Source: Chitinophaga varians (GTDB lineage Bacteria; Bacteroidota; Bacteroidia; Chitinophagales; Chitinophagaceae). Taken from it: a DNA stretch of 64,000 bases. The stretch is from NCBI RefSeq assembly GCF_012641275.1, contig NZ_JABAIA010000003.1:868001-932000 (forward strand), in the 5' to 3' direction. Below, one piece after another: positions 29,171-37,788 of the stretch. The notes beneath the pieces were generated by a model, which made no database searches, was not told the DNA's origin, and worked only from the letters and a program-made list of their open reading frames with translations. Position 1 is the stretch's first letter. Every line of letters begins with the position of its first letter. The translations under genes and the position numbers were made by a program.

Positions 29171-32100
29171 TTACCGCTGGTGGGCGTCCTGACCGTATAC
29201 CGCTCTCCTTTAACCAGGAGCGTTTGTGGTTCATTGATCAGCTTAGCGGCAGTGTACAATTTCATATGCCCGCGGTCCTGAAGTTAAAAGGGCGTCTAAA
29301 TATTCCAGCCCTGGAAGCGGCACTGCGGGAAATTGTGAACAGGCATGAAGTATTACGTACTGTCGTCACAGTTACAGACGGACGACCCTACCAGTACGTA
29401 AAGGCCCCGGACAGCTGGCAGCTGACTGTCATCAATGGGGAGGTGAATGATGAAGATATCAATAACTGGAGCATTACGCCTTTTGATCTCTCCAAAGATG
29501 ATATGCTGCGCGGGCTGCTGATTTGCGCCCCGTCGGGAGATTATACCGTGGTGCTGACCCTGCATCATATCGCTGGTGACGGATGGTCTGCCGGAATATT
29601 GATCAACGAATTATCATTGTTATATAACGCTATTGTTTCCGGTGAAAAGGCAGGTCTGGCGCCATTGCCCATACAATATGCAGATTATGCGGTCTGGCAG
29701 CGTAACAGGTTGACAGACGAGGCCCTTGGGCAAAAGCTGGACTATTGGAAACGGCAATTGCAGGATGTCTCTCTTTTGCAGATACCGGCCGATTTCCGGC
29801 GACCGGCAGTTCAACGTAATGATGGCGCCACTTTCCAGTACGTGCTGAATAAAACACTGTCATCAAAAATAAAGCAATTGTCACTTGATAACGGTGCCTC
29901 CCTGTTTATGACGTTGCTGGCGGCGTTTAAAGTATTGTTGTACCGCTATTGCGGGCAAACGGATATCTGTGTGGGCTGCTCTGCAGCCGGCCGGCAGCAG
30001 CAGGAATTGGAAGGACTGATCGGCTTCTTTATCAATACACTGGCCCTTCGCAGTGATCTGTCGGGCGCGCCTGCCTTTACAACTTTTCTGCAGCAGGTGA
30101 AACAAACCACGCTGGAAGCTTTCGAGCATCAGGACGTGCCTTTTGAAAAAGTAGTGGAGGCGGTAGTGAAGGAAAGGGACACGACCCGTAATCCTATCTT
30201 CCAGGTACTGTTTGGTATGCCTAATATGCCGGTAGCATCACAGCTTCATCTCAAGGAACTGAGTTTGTCTGCTGTTCCGGTAGTGCGCAATACCACTCAG
30301 TTTGACATTAACTGGTCGGTGATAGAAGCAGCGGAAGAATTGCAGGTGAGTATAGAATATCGTAGCGATTTGTTCCTGCCGGACACTATACGGCGTATGG
30401 TAATGTCGTATGAACTGTTGCTGACAGCTATCACCAGCGATCCGCTGTTGGCGGTGGATGTGTTGCCGCTGCTTACGCAGGAGGAAGAATATCAACTGTT
30501 GCATATCTTCAATGACACTGCGGCGCCTGTGCCGCAAGCCGCCACAGTGGTGCATCTTTTGGAGGCACAGGCGCTGAGTAATCCTGACAGTCCCGCGGTG
30601 GTCTCTGCTGCCGGAACAGTTACCTATCGGGAATTGAAGGACCGTGCCAACAGGCTGGCTGCATTTTTACGTCATCAGCATAACATAAAGCCTGGTATGC
30701 TGGTGCCGCTGTGTTTTGAGCGCGGGATGGATATGATAGCCGCCATATGGGGCGTCATGAAAGCAGGGGCCGCTTATGTTCCTGTGGACCCTGGCTTTCC
30801 GGCAGAGCGCATCCGTCATATACTCGAAGACACGCATGCTGAGGTCATCGTATGCAGCGAAGAAGGAGCCCGTGTTTTGCCGGACGCCGATGTGAAAATT
30901 ATCATTGCATCACAGGCAGATACTGCTGAAGAAACACCGCTGACAGACTATCCCGGTGGTGAGGACCTGGCCTATATTATTTATACTTCCGGCAGTACCG
31001 GTGTTCCCAAAGGAGTAATGGTTACTCACGCCAATCTTTTACATTATCTCTGTAATAATAAGACAGCATATGTTTCCGGGGAGAGTAGGGCGACAGGCAG
31101 TTTTATACATTTGTCCTATACATTTGATGCAGCGGTGACCGCTCTCTTTATGCCGCTTATATCCGGGAAACCGGTGGTGATAAGCGCTGCCCCGCAAACA
31201 ATGGTGTTTGAAGATGAATTACTGTGGAAGCATGCGCCTTATGACTTTATCAAACTAACACCTGCCCACCTGCCTTTACTGGAAGAAGCCATGCAACGCC
31301 GTCAGGCGGTTTGTCCGGCGTCAACGCTTGTGATAGGAGGAGAGGCGCTATTGCCCGGACATGTGGCTTTCCTGAACGGACAGCAGGTAACTGTGGTAAA
31401 TGAATACGGGCCGACAGAAGCTACTGTAGGCTGTAACACCTATACGTTCCGGCCGCGGGAAGGACAGGTAATCAATATTGGCAAACCGATGGACAATATT
31501 CAGTTATACCTGTTGGATGCCCGCCATCAGCTGGTGCCGAGAGGCGTAACCGGGGAAATTTGCATAGGAGGAGCGGGGGTGGCCCGGGGATACCTGCGCC
31601 GTCCGGACCTGACGGCGGAAAGGTTCACTGATAATCCTTTTCACGGTGGAAAAATGTACCACACGGGAGACCTTGGCCGTTGGCTGCCCGACGGTAATAT
31701 GGAATACCTGGGTCGTACAGATGACCAGGTGAAGGTGCGCGGCTACCGTATAGAACCAGCCGAAATAGCGCATGTGCTGCAAACTTCCCCGCTGGTCAAA
31801 CAGGCCGTTGTGGTGGCGCATGAGCAACAATTGACGGCTTATATCGTACCGCAGGGTGATTTCGATAATGACGGGATAATGACCTGGTTAAAACAGTTCT
31901 TGCCAGTATATATGTTACCGGAACAGCTCATCCCGATGGAAACCATTCCCCTTACCAATAACGGAAAGGTAGACAGGAACGCCCTGCCCAAACCCGGCGA
32001 CAACCCGGAGGGGGATGCATACACTCCGCCTCAGACACCATTGCAGTTATCGCTCGCGGCGCTATGGGAGAACCTCCTGGAGGTAGAACGGATAGGGTTA

Positions 32101-33102
32101 TACGACAATTTCTTTACCAGGGGCGGGCATTCACTGCTCACCATTAAGTTGATAGCATCCATCCGTAAAACGCTGAACAAGACGGTTACCATTACCGATG
32201 TGTTTGATCATCCCACCATTGCCGGTCTGTCTGATTTACTCGAGAAACAGGAAGTGCATGCCCTTGCGGTGCATGGCAGGCATCTGTTGCCCCTTAATCA
32301 TAACAGGGACGGGGCTCCGTTGTTTATACTTCCCGGCTCCGGCGGTACCAGCGAAGGCTATGGTGAACTGGCCGCTGCGCTGGATAAGACTTTTACCGTG
32401 TATGGTTTGCAGATGACAGGAATTTATGAAGATGAACAACTGTTGCAAAGCATGGAGAAGATCGCAGCGGAACATATCGCCTGGATAAGGGAAGTACAGC
32501 CAGCGGGCCCATACCGTTTTGTCGGACATTCCTTCGGCTGTTTTGTCGCCTTTGAAATGATCCGTCAGCTGGAAACAAAGGGAGAGGAAGTCGCTTTCGC
32601 TGCTTTCCTGGACACGCCTCCGGACGCAAGGAAGGAAGTGCAGGACCATCAGCATTTGAATGAACAGCTGTTGTCCGGGCTACAGCAATTCCTGGAGCAG
32701 CATCAGCTGATGGCAGTGCCTTGTCCCAATTGGTTCAATGAGCTGAAGGCGGCCACTGTTGATGGTCCTTTGGCCGAAACAGTGGAAAAGATGAAGGCGG
32801 CGGTCAGGGAAAACGTGCGTGATAATAACGGTATGCTGTCATTGGCTTTCCGTGTGCTGGACCTTGAGCTGAACAGCATCCGGATACCTTATACATTAAA
32901 ACATAAGATGGCGGCCCCTTTATTGGTGGTGAGGGCAAGTAGCGGAGCGTATACGGCTGATGATATGCTTGGGTGGAAACAATATGCGCCGGAACTGACA
33001 TTGAAGCAAAGCCCGGGAGATCATCATACGCTGGTTAAATCGCCGTACGTATCTGCCCTGGCAGAAAATATACTTTCCTATTTCCATCATCCTAAAATAT
33101 AA
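25807..33102 (+). CDS. Two-module terminating NRPS with TubC-type docking domain and thioesterase
   Basis: Final NRPS of the line, 2431 aa: TubC-like docking domain (about residues 1-62), C-A-PCP, C-A-PCP, type I thioesterase (about residues 2160-2430). It should receive the chain from the preceding gene, add two residues and release the product by hydrolysis or cyclisation. Both C domains are L-accepting (HHIAADG from 26431, HHIAGDG from 29563), consistent with no epimerase in the preceding module. The TE has GHSFG (Ser codon 32530-32532), an Asp in LDTPPD and a C-terminal GDHH histidine. The ATG at 25807 lies 17 bp after the upstream stop in an AT-rich leader; the acylase starts 9 bp after this gene, so all three are probably co-transcribed. 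Confidence 0.97.
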   Translation: MTNTRLTDITNLLKRANDNGIKIIYDEGELIVQMHKDNEPDPSLLKELKHNKTDLLDYFQQHTKRNTDIPLTVDRPSGPVPLSFNQERLWFIDQMEGSVPYHINVLLRLRGILEKDKLVNALQEIVNRHEVLRTVITSTAGVPHQQLLERYKWTMDVEDIPGIADDADKLNGYVKSSTEKPFDLSADYMLRARLIVLGKEEYLLVLTLHHIAADGWSAGIIVEELVELYNAAVDNRSPQLRKLGIQYADYAIWQRNFLKEKVLELKMDYWKKKLADVATLQLPTDHPRPLLPGFRGREYHFNIGKEVTDQLKALSQQEGATLFMTLLAVFKVLLYRYTLQEDICVGSPIAGRSLRQLEGLIGFFVNTLALRTEVLPGMSFTELLKNIRDTTLAAYDHQDVPLEKIVEAVVRERDVSVNPLFQVLFVLQNTPPVPDIHLNGLHISPEPLESNTAKFDLTFLLQEQAGELHGCIEYCTDLFEEATIERMARHFRQLSYAVAASPSATVGALPMLEATEKQQLLFDFNDTAAGYPSEATIPDLFRKQAALRPEATAVVFADTTLTYAALNERSDALACYLQDKGVGTETLVPVCMHRAPDMIVILLAILKAGGAYAPIDPDYPDDRIRYILSDLGGPLLITVGDYADRLASLQPDLEIVCIDTLADAPATGAPASVKLRADNLAYVMYTSGSTGRPKGVLVEHRNVTSLVCEPNYISLTPADAILSAGSVSFDATTFEYWGMLLNGGRLVLSREHELLDIAVLKEELQSRGVNKMFFTTGWFNQLVDTDITVFSGIEAVLTGGERLSEKHIEKLQAAYPLIKVSNIYGPTENTTFSLSYRIDKHGLRAVTPIGLPLSNRTAYILDGSQQPVPLGVTGELYVGGAGVARGYLNHPELTSTRFLSSPFVAGERMYRTGDLARREADGHITFMGRTDNQVKIRGYRIEPGEIESVLQELAGVKQVLVTVRNHASSGKQLVAYIVPAEDYNKDHIRSSLRERLPEYMVPSFIIELDAFPLNANGKIDKGLLPSPDPDAGNQRAYAAASGPLETLLVEVWEELLGVGRIGVHDNFFELGGHSLLAMREAAVLRNRLEVELPVRSLFQYPTIAELAAYISGLSQESRLPAITAGGRPDRIPLSFNQERLWFIDQLSGSVQFHMPAVLKLKGRLNIPALEAALREIVNRHEVLRTVVTVTDGRPYQYVKAPDSWQLTVINGEVNDEDINNWSITPFDLSKDDMLRGLLICAPSGDYTVVLTLHHIAGDGWSAGILINELSLLYNAIVSGEKAGLAPLPIQYADYAVWQRNRLTDEALGQKLDYWKRQLQDVSLLQIPADFRRPAVQRNDGATFQYVLNKTLSSKIKQLSLDNGASLFMTLLAAFKVLLYRYCGQTDICVGCSAAGRQQQELEGLIGFFINTLALRSDLSGAPAFTTFLQQVKQTTLEAFEHQDVPFEKVVEAVVKERDTTRNPIFQVLFGMPNMPVASQLHLKELSLSAVPVVRNTTQFDINWSVIEAAEELQVSIEYRSDLFLPDTIRRMVMSYELLLTAITSDPLLAVDVLPLLTQEEEYQLLHIFNDTAAPVPQAATVVHLLEAQALSNPDSPAVVSAAGTVTYRELKDRANRLAAFLRHQHNIKPGMLVPLCFERGMDMIAAIWGVMKAGAAYVPVDPGFPAERIRHILEDTHAEVIVCSEEGARVLPDADVKIIIASQADTAEETPLTDYPGGEDLAYIIYTSGSTGVPKGVMVTHANLLHYLCNNKTAYVSGESRATGSFIHLSYTFDAAVTALFMPLISGKPVVISAAPQTMVFEDELLWKHAPYDFIKLTPAHLPLLEEAMQRRQAVCPASTLVIGGEALLPGHVAFLNGQQVTVVNEYGPTEATVGCNTYTFRPREGQVINIGKPMDNIQLYLLDARHQLVPRGVTGEICIGGAGVARGYLRRPDLTAERFTDNPFHGGKMYHTGDLGRWLPDGNMEYLGRTDDQVKVRGYRIEPAEIAHVLQTSPLVKQAVVVAHEQQLTAYIVPQGDFDNDGIMTWLKQFLPVYMLPEQLIPMETIPLTNNGKVDRNALPKPGDNPEGDAYTPPQTPLQLSLAALWENLLEVERIGLYDNFFTRGGHSLLTIKLIASIRKTLNKTVTITDVFDHPTIAGLSDLLEKQEVHALAVHGRHLLPLNHNRDGAPLFILPGSGGTSEGYGELAAALDKTFTVYGLQMTGIYEDEQLLQSMEKIAAEHIAWIREVQPAGPYRFVGHSFGCFVAFEMIRQLETKGEEVAFAAFLDTPPDARKEVQDHQHLNEQLLSGLQQFLEQHQLMAVPCPNWFNELKAATVDGPLAETVEKMKAAVRENVRDNNGMLSLAFRVLDLELNSIRIPYTLKHKMAAPLLVVRASSGAYTADDMLGWKQYAPELTLKQSPGDHHTLVKSPYVSALAENILSYFHHPKI
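27247..29210 (+). repeat. Long direct repeat between NRPS genes, copy 2 (module 8)
   Basis: Partner of 8537-10500, lying in a different gene and reading frame register. The pocket still differs at position 322 (Gly in module 3, Ile here). Confidence 0.88.
29171..33102 (+). other. NRPS module 9: C-A(Asn)-PCP-TE
   Basis: The A domain (about 30510-31990) reads D-A-T-K-V-G-E-V-G-K, near the asparagine code D-L-T-K-L-G-E-V-G-K; aspartate (D-L-T-K-V-G-H-I-G-K) is less likely because position 322 is Glu. The PCP is followed directly by the thioesterase, so Asn should be the C-terminal residue or the one joined in a ring. Confidence 0.82.
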
Positions 33103-33111
33103 TACCGTTGT

Positions 33112-35181
33112 ATGAAATTTGTCCGATCATCCCTTTGGCTGTTCCTATGTCTTTATTTAAATTTTGCCGGAGCCGGCGTTCCGGGACATCACTCAAAGAA
33201 AGCAGAGATCCTCTGGGACACCTATGGCGTTCCGCACATATACGGGAAGGACATCAGTGCCATGTATTATGCGTTCGGATGGGCACAGATGCATAATCAT
33301 GGCAACCTGCTGCTTCGTCTGTACGGCCTGACCCGTGGCCGGTCTGCGGAGTACTGGGGAGCTGATTTTGCAGCCGCTGATAAAAAGATAAGGCTCTTTA
33401 AAGTGCCGGAACTTGGAAGGGAAGCGTATGCAAAGCAGGGACATGAAATGAAAAAGTACATTGATGCATTCGCTGCTGGTATAAACGATTATGTGGCTGC
33501 CAATCCTCAGGCGATCAGTGCGCCGTTAAAAGAGGTACTGCCGGTGACGGGTGAAGATGTAATGGCCCATGCTATCCGTGTTTTTTTTCTGGAATTCCTG
33601 GCGGCAGAGGACAACGCGGCGCTCGGCCAGATATTAAGGCCCGGCTCCAACGCTTATGCTGTGGGCCGGTCCAGGTCTGCTTCCGGTAATGCTATGCTGC
33701 TTGCCAATCCGCATCTGCCCTGGTTCGATTTTTATACTTTTTTTGAAGCGCATCTGCAGGCGCCCGGGTTTAATGCCTATGGCGCTTCGCTGGTAGGGAT
33801 GCCCGTACTGAATATTGCATTCAATGAAAATCTTGGATGGACACATACCGTAAATACCATTGATGCAGCAGACCGGTACGCCTATACGCTTAAAGATAGC
33901 GGTTACCTGGTAGACAGCGCCCTCGTGCCTTTTAAGTACGACACGACAATTGTGAAAATAAGGCAGCCTGATTGTACGGTAAAAAACGATACGACCATCC
34001 TGCAGTATGCGGGTGATGAACCGGTGGTGGGCGTGAAAGATAATAAAGCGTACACGCTGAAGATCGCGGGACTGGACAGCGCCGGCTTCTTTTATGAATG
34101 GCACATGATGGCCAAAGCCGATAATCACCGCGAGTTTAAGGCCGCATTGCAACGCATGCAGTTGCCATTGTTCAATGTGATCTATGCCGATAAGGCAGGC
34201 GATATTGAGTATTTCTTCGGTGGCAACGTTCCGGTTCGTGCCTCCGGGGATTGGGACTTCTGGCACGGCACCATTGATGGCAGCCAGTCGAAGAACGCCT
34301 GGAGCCAGACACATGGTTATGCTGATATGCCAAAGTTATTTAACCCTCCTGCCGGCTTTATACAAAATGCCAATGATCCCCCGTGGTATTGTACTTACCC
34401 GCCGGTATTGTCCCCTTCGGCCTACCCGTCGTACATGTCGCCCGTTGGTATGGGGTTTCGCCCGCAGCGCGCTGTGAATATGATCAGAAATAACTTTTCG
34501 GTTACTTTTGATGACCTGGTGAAGTACAAACTCAATACCGGCGTGGAAGTGGCAGACAGGTTCCTTGATGAGCTGCTTGGAGCAACAGATAAATATCCTG
34601 ATCCAATCGCACAGGCGGCAGCGGGCGTATTGCGGAACTGGGACCGCACTACAGACAGCATGAGCGTAGGCGGAATTCTTTATATCAACTGGTATTCCAA
34701 ACTGGATGACTCCATGTTTAAACAGCCCTGGGACCCTGCACATCCCACAGAAACACCTCGTGGCCTGAAGGACTCGGCGACCGCGGTAAAGCTGTTGTCC
34801 ATTGCGGCCATGGAGATCCATAATATGTTTGGGTCGTTACAGGTGCCCTGGGGAGCTATGTTCCGCTTTCGTGCGGGCGCATACGACTATCCCGCAAACG
34901 GCGGCCCCGGTAATTACGGTATCTATCGTACGATCGAATATATGCAAGATGCCGATGGCAGAATGCGTTCAGCGGCGGGCGACACATATGTGGCAGTGGT
35001 GGAATTCGGCAGGAAAATAAAAGCCCGTGTGCTACTTGGATATGGTAATGCTTCCCAGCCAGGTAGCCGGCATATCGGAGACCAGTTGAAGTTCATGGCA
35101 CAGAAACAATTACGTACGCCCTGGACCGAACGCCGCGATATTTTACAACACCTGGAAAAAACAGAACGCCTCGGGCATTGA
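33112..35181 (+). CDS. Secreted penicillin/PvdQ-type acylase (Ntn hydrolase)
   Basis: Periplasmic N-terminal-nucleophile amidase, 689 aa, of the penicillin acylase / acyl-homoserine-lactone acylase family, which remove an acyl chain from an amine. A Sec signal peptide covers about residues 1-22 (hydrophobic core LWLFLCLYLNFAGA). The nucleophile is Ser179 (codon 33646-33648) in PGSNAYAVG, followed by LLANPHLPW and GWTHTVNT, all typical of the beta chain; autocleavage before Ser179 would give a small alpha and a roughly 510-residue beta subunit. It starts 9 bp after the terminating NRPS, so it is probably co-transcribed. By analogy with PvdQ in pyoverdine maturation, it may remove an N-terminal acyl group from the exported peptide; self-protection or signal quenching are alternatives. 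The family call is firm, the substrate inferred. Confidence 0.92.
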   Translation: MKFVRSSLWLFLCLYLNFAGAGVPGHHSKKAEILWDTYGVPHIYGKDISAMYYAFGWAQMHNHGNLLLRLYGLTRGRSAEYWGADFAAADKKIRLFKVPELGREAYAKQGHEMKKYIDAFAAGINDYVAANPQAISAPLKEVLPVTGEDVMAHAIRVFFLEFLAAEDNAALGQILRPGSNAYAVGRSRSASGNAMLLANPHLPWFDFYTFFEAHLQAPGFNAYGASLVGMPVLNIAFNENLGWTHTVNTIDAADRYAYTLKDSGYLVDSALVPFKYDTTIVKIRQPDCTVKNDTTILQYAGDEPVVGVKDNKAYTLKIAGLDSAGFFYEWHMMAKADNHREFKAALQRMQLPLFNVIYADKAGDIEYFFGGNVPVRASGDWDFWHGTIDGSQSKNAWSQTHGYADMPKLFNPPAGFIQNANDPPWYCTYPPVLSPSAYPSYMSPVGMGFRPQRAVNMIRNNFSVTFDDLVKYKLNTGVEVADRFLDELLGATDKYPDPIAQAAAGVLRNWDRTTDSMSVGGILYINWYSKLDDSMFKQPWDPAHPTETPRGLKDSATAVKLLSIAAMEIHNMFGSLQVPWGAMFRFRAGAYDYPANGGPGNYGIYRTIEYMQDADGRMRSAAGDTYVAVVEFGRKIKARVLLGYGNASQPGSRHIGDQLKFMAQKQLRTPWTERRDILQHLEKTERLGH

Positions 35182-35200
35182 TGTTTTTGTGCTGGTTATG

Positions 35201-35863
35201 CTAATCAGCCCTCACGGCAAATTTTACATAGTCAACATACAATGTCGTATGTGCATCTGAATAAAAGCCAAAGGTCGTAAATGGGGGGACTTTCAACATG
35301 GCCTGGTGTACCATTTGACCATTGATGAAAAAACGAAACTCCCCGCTGTTTATTTCCTCGATGCGCAAAGTGTTGTATGCCGAAGTTCCCTTGTTTATAC
35401 AGGAGCATGCTGTTAATTCAGCGATGTCATAGGCGGCGTTGTCCACCTTGGCGAAGATCGTATATTGACCTGTTGAATAGACACAAAAAGCAAACTCATT
35501 GAAGACCCCGGGTGTCTTTTGAACGGAATTCCATAAGATCCCGTACCTGGCCTGAGAGGCATCCGCGGTCACCTTCATTTTCATTTCCAGGATATTGCAG
35601 CCAGGCACCTCTTCAGCAGGGGTGCCCAATCTGAGCGCCCAGAAACGGCTGGCTTTTTGGGCGTCCAGGACATAGTGCCCGTTCTGCAGGAGGGCGGAGG
35701 CAGTATCGCCATGAACGATATTGGGCACCATTGGATTAGCAGGATCATCAAAGTCCATCTGCAGCAATACTTTTTCTTTGGCTGGCTGTGTGGAGGATTG
35801 CGAGTGTGCTTTTCCGATGGTGATAGCTAAGAGGACAGAGAAAGTCAGCAACTTTAAACGCAT
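35201..35863 (-). CDS. Secreted beta-rich hypothetical protein
   Basis: A 220-aa protein with a clear Sec signal peptide (MRLKLLTFSVLLAITIGKAHS, cleavage near residue 21). The mature part alternates strands and loops with phrases such as LEMKMKVT, YGILWNS, FAFCVYSTGQY, LRIEEINSGEFRFFINGQ and FGFYSD, the pattern of concanavalin-like jelly-roll domains as in the DUF1080/3-keto-disaccharide hydrolase group, but no catalytic residues can be named. Two cysteines sit close together (TACSC). It converges with the acylase gene, with 19 bp between the two stops and no obvious hairpin there. Start is ATG at 35863. Function unknown; carbohydrate binding is a guess from fold appearance. Confidence 0.75.
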   Translation of the reverse strand: MRLKLLTFSVLLAITIGKAHSQSSTQPAKEKVLLQMDFDDPANPMVPNIVHGDTASALLQNGHYVLDAQKASRFWALRLGTPAEEVPGCNILEMKMKVTADASQARYGILWNSVQKTPGVFNEFAFCVYSTGQYTIFAKVDNAAYDIAELTACSCINKGTSAYNTLRIEEINSGEFRFFINGQMVHQAMLKVPPFTTFGFYSDAHTTLYVDYVKFAVRAD

Positions 35864-35996
35864 AGGGGAAAGGGTTGATTAAATGTAGAAAATATTCCGG
35901 GGGAGAAGGAAAATCAGATTTCCTGTAAGAAGTTAGGTAATAACTTTAAATCTACCAAGAAAAGCTTCGGTTTTTATGCTATACGCTTTATCTAAA

Positions 35997-36031
35997 ATCA
36001 GAAAACCCTCCATTAAGGAAGGCTTTCTGAT
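35997..36031 (-). terminator. Intrinsic terminator after the NTF2-like gene
   Basis: A near-perfect inverted repeat with arms ATCAGAAAGCCTTCC and GGAGGGTTTTCTGAT (read on the minus strand, two imperfect positions) around a 5-nt loop, followed on the minus strand by TTTAGATAAAG. It lies about 20 bp beyond the stop of the minus-strand NTF2-like gene and before the secreted beta-rich gene, so it should separate the two transcripts. Confidence 0.8.
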
Positions 36032-36050
36032 TTCCAGTAGTGAAAATCGC

Positions 36051-36437
36051 TCACTGTAAATCTTCCCGATAGGAAATTTTATCCATGATCAGCCATTTCC
36101 CGTCTAACTTTATCAGGTTAAAACGGTCGATGAACCGGAAGGTGGCAAAAGTCAATTGCACATGGGCAGACCCGGTATCTCCATCCCATGTAAAAGAAAG
36201 CAGTTCGGGCTGGCATTCCTGTATAGTTGCCTGGGCCACCAGGTCCAGGTATTGCGGGGCTGTCCACTGCACCAGCTTGCCGTCTATGACGGTCCTGATA
36301 TGTGCATCGGGGTGAAATGCAGACCGGAGCCTTTCGATGTCTAATGCCGGACGCCCTTGTAGATAATCATTCAGCGTAAGTTGGATCAGATGTTTTTCAT
36401 CTGCTACGCCGACATTGTTTGCCAGAGTTTTCATCAT
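36051..36437 (-). CDS. NTF2-like / putative lumazine-binding family protein
   Basis: A 128-aa cytoplasmic protein. The sequence has the helix-helix-cone layout of small NTF2-like proteins, with a helical start (LIQLTLNDYLQG), a hydrophobic pocket region (LRSAFHPDAHI, YLDLV) and paired strands (AHVQLTFATFRFIDRFNLIKLDGKWLIMDKISY), close to the putative lumazine-binding (Lumazine_bd_2) group of Bacteroidota. Members often act as small-molecule binding or steroid-isomerase-like proteins; no substrate can be read here. The frame is open further upstream, but ATG 36437 (or the next codon) is preferred, because the extension to 36542 would overlap the upstream gene and has no family similarity. The gene ends before a good terminator and is probably its own unit. 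Confidence 0.75.
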   Translation of the reverse strand: MMKTLANNVGVADEKHLIQLTLNDYLQGRPALDIERLRSAFHPDAHIRTVIDGKLVQWTAPQYLDLVAQATIQECQPELLSFTWDGDTGSAHVQLTFATFRFIDRFNLIKLDGKWLIMDKISYREDLQ

Positions 36438-36517
36438 TTTTGTTTGGTTTAATGATTCAAAGGTATGGCTGCATGTTGTGTTGCCGGTTGGCGTTATCAA
36501 ACTAATAATTGTGAAAA

Positions 36518-37726
36518 TCAAAGAACCGGGGTGGGCGCCCATGTTAATGCCAGTAGTTTTTCTACCAATATCTGTTTTATCGGGGCATCAATTGTTTTAT
36601 CGCATGTCCTCTCAATATTTTCAAGGAAAGCTGTGGCAGTTTCCAGCCTGGTAGCTTGAAGCGCCGCTATGTCGAACTGAGGTGTTTTTGTCGTGTCTGT
36701 AGGTATATCGATGATTTCGTAGGTGTCTGCTACACTGGCAGCTGTGCCTATGGGGTACCAGTTTATGGTAAATATCGGTTTATAAAGATAGTGGTGGATC
36801 GTGAAAGTAAATGGTGTACCGTTGGATATCGGCAAAAACAGGGTGTTTGAATTGGGAATGGTTGTATCACTGAGCACAAAATTTCCCATAAGCTGGAATT
36901 TATATCCATAAATATCCAATGTCATGATGGCGTAGCCGGGAGGCGATGTAGGCAGATATACCAGCAGGTAACCATCTGTTTTAGCGGTGATTTTTTTGGT
37001 GGTGTTCTCTCCTCCCTGATAGACGGTATTGCCTGTAGTAAGCATAGATACGCTGCCATCAACTGCGTTCAGGCTTTGGGCGATTTCCAGTTTTTGGGTA
37101 GTGGTATTTGCTGCATTTAAACCGGCGGCATCCAGATGTGTTACCTGTGTCCCATTTTTGTTGTTAAAGTTGCCATTTACCCGGATGTTGCTGTTTATCG
37201 TGAGATCATTGATAGTGGCGGTCCCCTGGATATTCGTATCTTTTAAGACCGTTATCGCGCAGCCTGTATTTAAATATCCGTTTATCTGTAAGGAAGGATC
37301 ATGAGAATCAGGGAACACCAATTGGCCATTTACGTTAAGTTGATTGAATGCCGCATTATTATTGGCCGTGAGATCTTTGTTGACGGTGTGTACGGTCGTA
37401 ACTTTAATGCTGTTGGGCGTTAAGGTGGGATTTGAGATGTATATCGTGACTGACTTATACAGTTTTCCACTGCCTGGTACAGATGCTTCAAGGGTAAACG
37501 TGGTATCGACCGTTATATTGCTGAGAGTAGCCGTTGTTTGTGTACCTTCATACACAGCCTGGCTTTGGCCACCTGCAAATAACCGGAAGTAGGTGCCGGT
37601 ACTTTCCCAGGAAATAGTGAGCGGGACGCCTGCCTTGAAAGAAGTGGCCGGTATACCATTTTGGCTTACCAATAAATAGGATATGTCAAATCCGTAGGTA
37701 TCAGCGGTATTCAATGGTGAATGCAT
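36518..37726 (-). CDS. Cassette protein A, second copy (Ig-like, stalk, beta head, helical tail)
   Basis: Function unknown, 402 aa, last gene of the ten-gene unit. Layout: Ig-like domain (about residues 10-105, with ISWESTGTYFRLFAGG, LYKSVTIYISNPTLTP), strand-rich stalk (about 106-235, with TATINDLTINSNIRVNG), beta-sandwich-like head (about 240-330, opening with KTDGYLLVYLP and closing with NWYPIG) and a helical tail (about 350-395, FLENIERTCDKTIDAPIKQILVEKLL). The same layout and tail occur in the A protein at 40544-41674. No signal peptide or membrane segment. It lies 62 bp after the B gene, the largest gap inside the unit. The head resembles C-terminal domains of phage tail-fibre or adhesin proteins, which is inference from pattern only. 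Start ATG at 37726. Confidence 0.8.
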   Translation of the reverse strand: MHSPLNTADTYGFDISYLLVSQNGIPATSFKAGVPLTISWESTGTYFRLFAGGQSQAVYEGTQTTATLSNITVDTTFTLEASVPGSGKLYKSVTIYISNPTLTPNSIKVTTVHTVNKDLTANNNAAFNQLNVNGQLVFPDSHDPSLQINGYLNTGCAITVLKDTNIQGTATINDLTINSNIRVNGNFNNKNGTQVTHLDAAGLNAANTTTQKLEIAQSLNAVDGSVSMLTTGNTVYQGGENTTKKITAKTDGYLLVYLPTSPPGYAIMTLDIYGYKFQLMGNFVLSDTTIPNSNTLFLPISNGTPFTFTIHHYLYKPIFTINWYPIGTAASVADTYEIIDIPTDTTKTPQFDIAALQATRLETATAFLENIERTCDKTIDAPIKQILVEKLLALTWAPTPVL

Positions 37727-37788
37727 AATGGACTTGGTTTTAGTTACATGATAGTTATTAGGCGGTGACTGACTTTTGCGCTGGTGTG

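Noticed and set aside
33108..33296. Small open frame at the start of the acylase gene
   Set aside because: Out-of-frame shadow of the acylase, which has a clear signal peptide and family motifs.
35182..35200. Shared terminator between the convergent acylase and beta-rich genes
   Set aside because: The short gap has no inverted repeat followed by a T-tract on either strand.
36438..36542. N-terminal extension of the NTF2-like protein
   Set aside because: Would overlap the upstream A-type gene and has no family similarity; ATG 36437 fits the fold.
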